DNA from: URNF01 sp045634325
GTDB taxonomy: Bacteria > Bacillota > Clostridia > Oscillospirales > Acutalibacteraceae
DNA length: 13,919 bases
Reading direction: 5' to 3'
Assembly (NCBI GenBank): GCA_045634325.1
Contig: JAZRAA010000046.1
Coordinates: 1-13,919, forward strand
Position numbers and translations under genes: made by a program. Below, piece by piece: positions 6,143 through 13,457 of this stretch. Numbering within the stretch: the first letter of the stretch is position 1; each line of letters begins with the position of its first letter. The notes under the pieces are model-generated. The model was given only the letters and a program-made list of their open reading frames with translations. It searched no databases and had not been told where the DNA came from.

Positions 6143-6357
6143 GAGAAATCATCAAATTAGAAGCACCGTTTATTCGTTTGGATGATGCACTCAAATGTAT
6201 TGGCGTTGTCGGTACCGGCGGACAGGCAAAAATCCTCATTCAAAGCGGCTTGGCACAGGTCAACGGCGAGGTGTGTACCATGCGTGGTAAGAAACTGCGT
6301 GCCGGTGACATTGTATGTATCGAAAGTGAAGGAAAAGAGATAGAAATTGCGGATTGA
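6139..6357 (+). CDS. yaaA: S4-domain RNA-binding protein YaaA
   Basis: This 72-residue protein consists of one S4 RNA-binding domain and little else. The family pattern is clear: PFIRLDDALKCIGVVGTGGQAK, then IQSGLAQVNGEV, then RGKKLRAGDIV. It lies between dnaN and recF, its standard place in Bacillota, and in Bacillus it has been linked to ribosome assembly. The ATG overlaps the dnaN stop in ATGA, and its own stop overlaps the start of recF by 11 bases, so all three are probably translationally coupled. The usual length is about 70 residues. Family membership is certain; the precise RNA target is unknown here. Confidence 0.95.
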   Translation: MREIIKLEAPFIRLDDALKCIGVVGTGGQAKILIQSGLAQVNGEVCTMRGKKLRAGDIVCIESEGKEIEIAD

Positions 6358-7447
6358 TACGTTAAACCTTGCGGGGTTTAGAAATCTGGCGCCGACTACG
6401 GTGCAATTCGATAGCGGCGTTAATATTCTCTACGGCGATAATGCGCAAGGAAAAACCAATCTTTTGGAAGCGTGTTGGCTGTTTACCGGCGGTAAAAGTT
6501 TTCGTGGCGCAAAAGATGCTCAGTTGGTGGCGTTTGATGCAGAGAAATCCATTTTGGAGATGCAATTTGAAGCGGGTGAGCGTGTGCAAACCGCCGCACT
6601 CACCATTCAAAAACGTCGTTCCCTTATTTTAAACGGCGTGCCGCAAAAATCTCCCACCGTCATGGCGGAAAAATTTCATGCGGTGGTGTTTTGTCCCGCA
6701 CACTTACGCTTGATAGCGGGTGCACCGGAAGAACGCCGAAAATTCGTGGATGCCGCTTTTTGTCAATTGCGCCCCGCATATATCGGCATTTTATCCGAAC
6801 ACGCCCGCACCCTCACCCAACGAAATGCGCTGTTGCGAAAAATGCGCAGTGGTGAGGTTTCACACAACGAGGGATTGGCACTGCTGGACGTGTGGGACGA
6901 GAAATTGGCTTTGGCCGCCGCAAAAGTGACACTCGCACGCACCGCCTATATCCGCAAAATCAGTCCTATCGCCGCAGATATTTATGCGGGACTGTCGAGC
7001 GGCGCAGAAAAAATGGAAATTTCTCTGCAAACTGTCGGTTTCGGCAACGGGGCAGAGGAACTTGCACAAAACTATGCCACACGATTGAAACAATCACGTG
7101 CACAGGATATCGGTGCGGGTTTTTCCACTGTGGGTGCGCATCGTGAGGATATCGATATTTCGATTGACGGCGTTTCGTCCAAACAATTTGCTTCGCAAGG
7201 GCAACAAAGAAGTTTGGTGCTCGCTTTGAAACTTGCCGAAGCATCACTTTTAAAAGAAACGACCGGTGAACAACCGATTGCGCTGCTGGATGACGTGATG
7301 AGTGAACTGGACGTCAAGCGACAGGATTATATCCTAAACCATATCCACGATTGGCAGGTGCTCATCACCTGTTGCGACCCTATTGCACTGGAACGACAGA
7401 CGGGTGGCAAGGTATTTCATATACAAAGTGGAAAAATAATTGTTTAA
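6347..7447 (+). CDS. recF: DNA replication and repair protein RecF
   Basis: RecF is an SMC-like ATPase that helps load RecA at gapped DNA together with RecO and RecR. The 366-residue protein has Walker A GDNAQGKT (30-37), the ABC signature SQGQQRSL (283-290) and Walker B IALLDDVMSELD (311-322). The middle region includes the family motif GAHRED at 263-268, usually GPHRDD. The only workable start is TTG at 6347, because MRIDTLNLAGFRNL already aligns with the family N-terminus. It overlaps the last 11 bases of yaaA, and an AGGA-containing purine run lies about 7 to 15 bases upstream. A weak TTG start with overlap suggests low, coupled translation, which fits a repair protein. remB follows after 26 bases. 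Confidence 0.96.
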   Translation: MRIDTLNLAGFRNLAPTTVQFDSGVNILYGDNAQGKTNLLEACWLFTGGKSFRGAKDAQLVAFDAEKSILEMQFEAGERVQTAALTIQKRRSLILNGVPQKSPTVMAEKFHAVVFCPAHLRLIAGAPEERRKFVDAAFCQLRPAYIGILSEHARTLTQRNALLRKMRSGEVSHNEGLALLDVWDEKLALAAAKVTLARTAYIRKISPIAADIYAGLSSGAEKMEISLQTVGFGNGAEELAQNYATRLKQSRAQDIGAGFSTVGAHREDIDISIDGVSSKQFASQGQQRSLVLALKLAEASLLKETTGEQPIALLDDVMSELDVKRQDYILNHIHDWQVLITCCDPIALERQTGGKVFHIQSGKIIV

Positions 7448-7473
7448 TATACTAATTGTAAAGGAAAAATGCC

Positions 7474-7746
7474 ATGTATTTACATATAGGGCAGGATACG
7501 GTGGTATCGCTCAAAGAGGTTGTCGGAATTTTCGATATGGACAACACCACCGTTTCCAAACATTCAAGACAGTTTCTAACCGCCGCACAAAAAGCGGGGC
7601 GGGTGGTCACGGTTTCCCCCGAACTGCCCAAATCGTTTGTGGTGTGTGTGGATAAACAGAAAAGAGAAACGGTATATATTTCCCAGATTTCAGCGGCAAC
7701 GCTGAGAGGGCGGGCTTTGATAAAGACAGACAAAAGAAAGAGGTAA
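7474..7746 (+). CDS. remB: Extracellular matrix regulator RemB (DUF370)
   Basis: The 90-residue DUF370 protein corresponds to RemB/YaaB, which lies at recF-gyrB in Bacillota. The N-terminus MYLHIGQDTVVSLKEVVGIFDMDNTTVSK is typical of the family, as is the later SPELPKSFVVC. In Bacillus subtilis, mutations in remB reduce expression of biofilm matrix genes; its paralogue RemA is a DNA-binding regulator. The ATG has AAAGGA 8 bases upstream. gyrB starts 4 bases after the stop, so the two are probably coupled. The C-terminus is Lys/Arg rich (KTDKRKR). Its function in this organism is inferred by family only. Confidence 0.9.
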   Translation: MYLHIGQDTVVSLKEVVGIFDMDNTTVSKHSRQFLTAAQKAGRVVTVSPELPKSFVVCVDKQKRETVYISQISAATLRGRALIKTDKRKR

Positions 7747-7750
7747 CACG

Positions 7751-9715
7751 ATGGCTACGGAAATGGAATTGGACCGCGCTTTAGAAGAAAGTTTAACAAA
7801 GCCGGATGATACGGCGTATGATGCCAGTCAAATACAGGTGTTGGAAGGGTTGGAAGCGGTGCGTAAGCGCCCCGGTATGTATATCGGTTCCACCGGTCCG
7901 CGCGGATTGCACCATTTGGTGTATGAAATTGTGGATAACTCCATTGACGAGGCGTTAGCGGGGTATTGTACCCATATTGAAGTGGATATTTTGCCGGGCG
8001 ATATTATCACCGTGCGTGATAACGGCCGTGGCATCCCCGTGGATATGAACGAAAAACTGGGTTTGCCCGGCGTGACGGTGGTGTTGACCGTGTTGCACGC
8101 CGGCGGGAAGTTCGGCGGGAGCGGTTATAAAGTGTCCGGCGGTCTGCACGGCGTGGGTTCGTCGGTTGTGAACGCTCTGTCCGAGTGGTTAGAGGTGGAA
8201 ATTTCCCGTGACGGCAAGGTGTATGCACAGCGGTTCTCTCGTGGTACGCCCGAAAACGATTTGACCGTCATCGGTGAATCTACTGAGAACGGTACGCTCA
8301 TTCGGTTTAAAGCGGACCCGCAAGTATTCACCGAAACCACCGAATATGATTTTGAAACTCTGCAAAAACGTCTGCGTGAGCAAGCGTTCTTGAATGCGGG
8401 TCTGAAAATCACCCTTTCCGACCGCAGAGACGAAGAAAATATTGTGTCGGAAGAATACTGCTATGAGGGCGGTATCGCTTCTTTCGTGGAATTCTTAAAT
8501 AAAGTGCGCGGCAACGTTGCGTTGCACGACGACGTGGTGCACATGTCCATCGCCAAAGGCGATTCCATTGCAGAAGTGGCGTTCCAATACACCGATAGTT
8601 ATAACGAAACCATCATTTCGTTTGCCAATAACATTCACACGGTGGACGGCGGTACGCACGAAGATGCGTTCAAAAAGGGTATCACCAGAATTCTCAACGA
8701 TTATGCCTATCGGTATAAATTGTTAAAAGACGGCGACTCCAAATTGAAGGGCGACGACGTGCGTGAGGGTATCACTGCGGTTATCAGCGTGAAACTCACC
8801 GAAGCGCAGTTTGAGGGTCAGACCAAAGCAAAACTTGGCAACACCGCAATGGGTACGCTGGTGAACACCCTGCTCAATGAAAAATTGGTGCCGTTCTTGG
8901 ATGAAAACCCCGCTGTCGGCAAAGCCGTTTTAGAAAAATGTATCAATGCGGCTCGTGCACGTGAAGCGGCGCAACGGGCGAGAGAAAACGCACGTAATAA
9001 CAAGAAGTTGTCTGCGACCAGAATGCCCGAAAAGTTGGCTGACTGTATCTGGACCGATGCCGAGCGCACCGAACTGTATATCCTCCAGGGCGATTCCGCA
9101 GGCGGTTCCGCTATTCAGGGTCGTCACCGTAACTACCAAGCCATTCTCCCGTTGTGGGGTAAAATGCTCAACGTGGAAAAGGCACGCATTGATAAAGTGT
9201 ATACCAACGAGAAATTGTTGCCGGTGGTGGTAGCGCTGGGTTGCGGTATCGGTGATGATTTCGATATTTCCAAACTGCGTTACGGCAAAATCATCATCAT
9301 GGCGGATGCTGACGTGGACGGTTCGCACATTCGTACCTTGCTGCTCACCTTCTTCTTCCGCTATATGCGGCCGTTGGTGGACGAGGGACATGTGTATATC
9401 GCACAACCCCCGCTTTACAAAGTTTCCAAAGGCAAACAGGTGCGGTATGCGTTCTCGGACGAGGAACGTGACACCTATATTGCGGAAATTGGTGGCAATG
9501 CTGACGTGCAACGCTATAAAGGTCTTGGTGAAATGGACCCCGATCAGTTGTGGGAGACCACCATGGACCCTGCGTTTCGTACCATGCTGAAAGTGAATTT
9601 GTCGGATGCCATTGCGGCGGATGAAACTTTCTCCATTTTGATGGGTGATAAAGTCGAACCTCGCAAAGAATTTATCGAGAAAAACGCTCAATACGTGAAA
9701 AACTTGGATATTTAA
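7751..9715 (+). CDS. gyrB: DNA gyrase subunit B
   Basis: GyrB supplies the ATPase and metal-binding TOPRIM parts of gyrase, which introduces negative supercoils. The 654-residue protein shows the GHKL ATPase motifs EIVDNSIDEA (59-68), RDNGRGIP (89-96) and GGLHGVGSSVVNAL (130-143). The transducer domain follows, then the TOPRIM region with DADVDG (519-524) intact and the C-terminal RYKGLGEMDPDQLW (588-601). The large insertion of enterobacterial GyrB is absent. Three normally conserved TOPRIM positions differ. The EGDSAGGSA motif reads QGDSAGGSA, so the catalytic metal-binding Glu is Gln446 (CAG, 9086-9088). PL(R/K)GK reads PLWGK (W469), and the Lys after GGSA is I455. The start has AGAGGT 6 bases upstream. 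The stop overlaps the next ATG in TAATG. Confidence 0.97.
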   Translation: MATEMELDRALEESLTKPDDTAYDASQIQVLEGLEAVRKRPGMYIGSTGPRGLHHLVYEIVDNSIDEALAGYCTHIEVDILPGDIITVRDNGRGIPVDMNEKLGLPGVTVVLTVLHAGGKFGGSGYKVSGGLHGVGSSVVNALSEWLEVEISRDGKVYAQRFSRGTPENDLTVIGESTENGTLIRFKADPQVFTETTEYDFETLQKRLREQAFLNAGLKITLSDRRDEENIVSEEYCYEGGIASFVEFLNKVRGNVALHDDVVHMSIAKGDSIAEVAFQYTDSYNETIISFANNIHTVDGGTHEDAFKKGITRILNDYAYRYKLLKDGDSKLKGDDVREGITAVISVKLTEAQFEGQTKAKLGNTAMGTLVNTLLNEKLVPFLDENPAVGKAVLEKCINAARAREAAQRARENARNNKKLSATRMPEKLADCIWTDAERTELYILQGDSAGGSAIQGRHRNYQAILPLWGKMLNVEKARIDKVYTNEKLLPVVVALGCGIGDDFDISKLRYGKIIIMADADVDGSHIRTLLLTFFFRYMRPLVDEGHVYIAQPPLYKVSKGKQVRYAFSDEERDTYIAEIGGNADVQRYKGLGEMDPDQLWETTMDPAFRTMLKVNLSDAIAADETFSILMGDKVEPRKEFIEKNAQYVKNLDI

Positions 9716-10821
9716 TGATGACAGAACAACAAAAACCCGCCGCAGTGCATTTTGCGGTGGACCTAAACAAAGCAGAATACGTTTCGTTTTATAAAGTGGT
9801 GACACGGTTTAGCAGTGCGTCCATGGTCAAGAAAATCGGGCTGTTTCTGGTGATTGCGATGGTGGCGGTGCCGTATGGCTCGCTGTACCAAGCGTATGGC
9901 GTGAAAGCGTTGCTCACTTGGGACGCACTGTCGTTGCTCATCCCCGCCGCATTGTTATTGTTTTATAATTTTGCGGTGATGCCGTGGCTGCGGATGCGGC
10001 AAGCGAAAAAAGGGTATGACACGGCGGTCGCCGGCGGACAGGTGTTTGCGGGCACGGTGACGGTGAATGACCGCTCGGTGATGAAAACCACCGTTTCGGG
10101 TAGCGTTACCATGTCGTTTTCGGATAAAATCTTGTTTTTTGAACAAGAGGATATGCTGGTGTTTGTCAACACGGCAGGTCGTGGTATCGTGTTACCCGCG
10201 CGGTGCATGACCGCCGATACTGCGAATGCGGTGAGAACGCTCGCATATGCGGCGTTACCGCCCGCTTTTTGCAAGTGCAAAGCGCCTATCCGTTGTACCC
10301 GTGAAACCCCGTTTGAAATCGACCCGCCCGCACCCGCCAAAACCTTGTTTGAAACGGCGGTTTCCTATTCGGAAGATGACAGCGCACTCATCACCAAAGA
10401 ATTGTCCCGCCGTGCCGCCAAAGCGAGCGTGTTGTCGGGTTGCATCATTGGATTTTTGCTTGCGTTGCTCATTGCAAACGAAGGTGCGTTTTTGACTGCC
10501 GGCATCGTTTTCTGGTTGACGGTGGTTGTGGTGGTGGGATATGCGTTTTTCGCTTCCCGTGCCCGTGCAAAATTTGCATTTTCCTCGCAGAATTTCCGTT
10601 TTACGTTCAAAGTCACCGAAAAAGCGGTGATTGCGGACGGTGGCGAGAGCCGTGGCGTGACCGCTATTCCGTGGAAAGCGTTGCGTCACGCCGTTGAGGG
10701 CGATACTATTTTGGAATTTTATAACCGTTACGGCTACATCGCCGTTCCCAAACGGTTAATAGACGATATGGATAGTTTTCGCACGCTGGTGGATGCGTGC
10801 AGAAAAGAAAGGAACGAGTAG
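9715..10821 (+). CDS. Membrane protein with two YcxB-like modules
   Basis: This 368-residue protein lies between gyrB and gyrA. It has four predicted membrane segments in two hairpins (about 41-57 with 66-88, and 239-254 with 258-280). Each hairpin is followed by a soluble, strand-rich domain. The second soluble domain ends in the YcxB-like pattern IPWKALRHAVEGD...LEFYNRYGYIAVPKR (318-347). The first ends in a matching LVFVNTAGRGIVLPAR (148-163), so the protein appears to be an internal duplication. No enzyme residues are evident, and the family has no known function. The gene overlaps gyrB by TAATG and ends 3 bases before gyrA, so it is cotranscribed and probably coupled. No unusual base composition stands out. 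The YcxB assignment is moderate; a role in gyrase is not implied. Confidence 0.8.
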   Translation: MMTEQQKPAAVHFAVDLNKAEYVSFYKVVTRFSSASMVKKIGLFLVIAMVAVPYGSLYQAYGVKALLTWDALSLLIPAALLLFYNFAVMPWLRMRQAKKGYDTAVAGGQVFAGTVTVNDRSVMKTTVSGSVTMSFSDKILFFEQEDMLVFVNTAGRGIVLPARCMTADTANAVRTLAYAALPPAFCKCKAPIRCTRETPFEIDPPAPAKTLFETAVSYSEDDSALITKELSRRAAKASVLSGCIIGFLLALLIANEGAFLTAGIVFWLTVVVVVGYAFFASRARAKFAFSSQNFRFTFKVTEKAVIADGGESRGVTAIPWKALRHAVEGDTILEFYNRYGYIAVPKRLIDDMDSFRTLVDACRKERNE

Positions 10822-10824
10822 AGT

Positions 10825-13365
10825 ATGGACACTGAAAAGCAAGTAACCGAACAATTGAATGAGACCGCCGGCGGCACTCCTACCAAGGTGTTTGAGGTGG
10901 ACTTGGAACAGGAAATGAAAAAGAGTTTCCTTGAATATTCCATGTCGGTCATCGTGTCCCGCGCTTTGCCGGATGTACGCGATGGCTTGAAACCGGTGCA
11001 CCGTCGTATTCTCTATACCATGCATGAAAACGGTTTGACCCCCGAAAAAGCATACCGTAAGTGCGCCGATACCGTCGGTTCGGTGCTGGGTCGCTATCAC
11101 CCGCACGGTGACGCATCGGTGTATGATGCCATGGTGCGTATGGCGCAGGATTTCTCTTTGCGGTATCCGCTGATTGACGGACACGGTAACTTCGGTTCGA
11201 TTGACGGCCATCCCGCCGCTGCGTATCGTTATACCGAGTCCCGCATGAGTAAAATGTCGGTGGATATGCTCGCCGACATCGAGAAAGAAACGGTGGATTT
11301 CGTGGGCAACTACGACGACCGTTTGGAAGAACCCACCGTTTTGCCGTCCCGTTTCCCCAACCTCATTGTGAACGGTTCGATGGGTATTGCGGTCGGTATG
11401 GCGACCAACATCCCCCCGCACAACCTGTGCGAAGTGGTGGATGCCATTTGCCTGTTGATTGACAATCCGGATGCGGAACTTGCCGACATCATGGAACACG
11501 TCAAAGGTCCCGACTTCCCCACAGGTGGCGTGATTATGGGCAGGGCGGGTATCCGTGCCGCCTACGCGACCGGCAGAGGTCGTCTGATTGTGCGTTCCAA
11601 AGCGGAAATTGAGGAAGAGGGTAACCACGCCCGCATCGTTATCAGCGAAATTCCGTATCAGGTCAATAAACTCAAACTGGTAAAATCCATCATTGACTTG
11701 GTGGACAGCAAACGTGTCGAGGGTATTCGTGACGTGGTGGACCATTCCAGCCGTGAGGGTTTGCGCATCGTCATTGACCTGAAAAAAGATGCCGTGCCGC
11801 AGGTGGTGTTAAACCAACTGTACGCCTACACCGAAATGCAAACCACCTTCGGCGTGATTTTGCTGTGCTTGGTAAACGGCGTGCCGCGCATTTTGAACTT
11901 AAAACAGATTTTAGAAGAATATATCAAGTTCCAGCAGGAAGTTATCACCCGCCGTTGCTTGTTCGAACTGCGCAAAGCCAAAGAAAAAGCGCATATTTGG
12001 GAAGCGTTGCACACTGCGGTTGATTTCATTGACGAAGTCATCAATATGATTCGTGCTTCGGCGGATACTGCGGATGCCAAAGCGAGACTCATGGAGCGTT
12101 TTGGCTTTGACGAAGTGCAAGCAGAAGCCATTGTGCAGATGCGGTTGCGCCAGTTGTCAGGGCTCGAACGCCAGAAAATTGAAGATGAATTAAACGCATT
12201 GCTCGCCCGCATCGCCGAACTGGAAGGCATTTTGGCGGACGAGAACAAAGTGCGTGCGATTGTCAAAGAAGAATGCTTACGCATGCGGGATAAATACGGT
12301 GATGAACGCCGCACCGACATTTCTATCGTGTCGGGCGAGGTGGACATCGAAGATTTGATTCCGGACGAAGACTGCGTGCTGACCATGACCAAACTCGGCT
12401 ACATCAAACGCCAAGCGGCTGATACCTACCGCACCCAAAAACGTGGCGGCAGAGGTATCGTCGGCATGGGTACCCGTGAAGAAGACTTCACCGAGACCAT
12501 GTTTGCGTGCGGCAGCAAAGATTATATCTATTTCTTCACCTCTTTCGGTAAAGTGTATCGCCTGAAAGCCTACGAAGTGCCGGAAGGTGCCAGAACGGCA
12601 AAGGGCATGAACATTATCAACCTCTTACCCATTGAAAAAGAGGAAAAAGTCACTGCGGTTATCCACGGTGACAGCGACGTGACCGAAGGCTATCTGTGTA
12701 TGGTCACCCGCAAAGGTATCATCAAACGTACCAAACTGTCTGCATATGCCAATATCCGTAAAAACGGCTTGATTGCGATTGACTTGGACGAGGGCGACGA
12801 GCTTGCGTGGGTGCATTTGACCGACGGTAACCAAACCATGTTGGTCGCCACCCGCAACGGTATGGCTATCCGCTTTGACGAAAACGATGCCCGTGTGGTC
12901 GGCAGAACCGCACGTGGCGTGAAAGCGATAACACTCGCCGACGGCGACGAAGTGGTGGGTATGGAATTGTGCAAAGAAAACGCCACCCTGCTCACCGTTT
13001 CGGACAAAGGTTACGGCAGACGCAGTGAACTGTCTGATTACCGCATCCAATCCCGTGCCGGTAAAGGTATCACCAACTACCACACCGCCGAATTCGGCAA
13101 GGTGGCGGGCATCAAGATGGTGGACGGCAGTGAGGACGTCATCCTCATTTCCGCTGACGGCATCATCATCCGTATCCAATCGGACGAGGTGCGTTTGTGC
13201 CACCGTCCGTCCAAAGGCGTGCGCGTGATGCGTATTGCGGAGGACAACCGTTTGGTGTCCATGACCTGCGTTCCGCATGAAGAAGCGGAAGAGGAGGGCG
13301 TGGCAGAGGCGGCAACGCCGTCCGAAACGGACCCCGCCGATGCACCCGCAACTGAACAAGAATAA
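10825..13365 (+). CDS. gyrA: DNA gyrase subunit A
   Basis: GyrA cuts and rejoins DNA and wraps it for negative supercoiling. The 846-residue protein has the breakage-reunion domain with HPHGDASVYDAMVRMAQDFS around 92-111, and catalytic Tyr136 in AAYRYTESRM. A coiled-coil tower region follows. The C-terminal beta-pinwheel carries the GyrA box QKRGGRG at 538-544, which separates gyrase from topoisomerase IV ParC. The residue equivalent to E. coli Ser83 is Ala97, followed by Ser98; Asp101 matches Asp87. The last 30 residues are acidic and low-complexity. The ATG at 10825 follows the preceding stop by 3 bases, with AAAGGA about 11 bases upstream. It is the last gene of the dnaN-to-gyrA run, closed by a hairpin at 13373-13402. 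Confidence 0.98.
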   Translation: MDTEKQVTEQLNETAGGTPTKVFEVDLEQEMKKSFLEYSMSVIVSRALPDVRDGLKPVHRRILYTMHENGLTPEKAYRKCADTVGSVLGRYHPHGDASVYDAMVRMAQDFSLRYPLIDGHGNFGSIDGHPAAAYRYTESRMSKMSVDMLADIEKETVDFVGNYDDRLEEPTVLPSRFPNLIVNGSMGIAVGMATNIPPHNLCEVVDAICLLIDNPDAELADIMEHVKGPDFPTGGVIMGRAGIRAAYATGRGRLIVRSKAEIEEEGNHARIVISEIPYQVNKLKLVKSIIDLVDSKRVEGIRDVVDHSSREGLRIVIDLKKDAVPQVVLNQLYAYTEMQTTFGVILLCLVNGVPRILNLKQILEEYIKFQQEVITRRCLFELRKAKEKAHIWEALHTAVDFIDEVINMIRASADTADAKARLMERFGFDEVQAEAIVQMRLRQLSGLERQKIEDELNALLARIAELEGILADENKVRAIVKEECLRMRDKYGDERRTDISIVSGEVDIEDLIPDEDCVLTMTKLGYIKRQAADTYRTQKRGGRGIVGMGTREEDFTETMFACGSKDYIYFFTSFGKVYRLKAYEVPEGARTAKGMNIINLLPIEKEEKVTAVIHGDSDVTEGYLCMVTRKGIIKRTKLSAYANIRKNGLIAIDLDEGDELAWVHLTDGNQTMLVATRNGMAIRFDENDARVVGRTARGVKAITLADGDEVVGMELCKENATLLTVSDKGYGRRSELSDYRIQSRAGKGITNYHTAEFGKVAGIKMVDGSEDVILISADGIIIRIQSDEVRLCHRPSKGVRVMRIAEDNRLVSMTCVPHEEAEEEGVAEAATPSETDPADAPATEQE

Positions 13366-13372
13366 CAAAACC

Positions 13373-13402
13373 GTAACGCCCGCAGATGCCTGCGGGCGTT
13401 AC
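13373..13402. terminator. Hairpin between convergent gyrA and deacetylase genes
   Basis: GTAACGCCCGCAG and CTGCGGGCGTTAC pair perfectly over 13 bp around the loop ATGC, 7 bases after the gyrA stop. On the plus strand no T-run follows directly. On the minus strand GGTTTTGTTATT follows, so the hairpin suits the leftward deacetylase transcript better by the classical rule. It probably acts in both directions. Confidence 0.75.
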
Positions 13403-13457
13403 AAGAGTTTACAAACAGTTTTATTAACTGCGTTTTATACTAACAGTAAATGAAAAT

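Noticed and set aside
10756..11745. Minus-strand open frame opposite gyrA
   Set aside because: It is His-rich, without recognisable motifs, and fully opposite conserved gyrA coding sequence.
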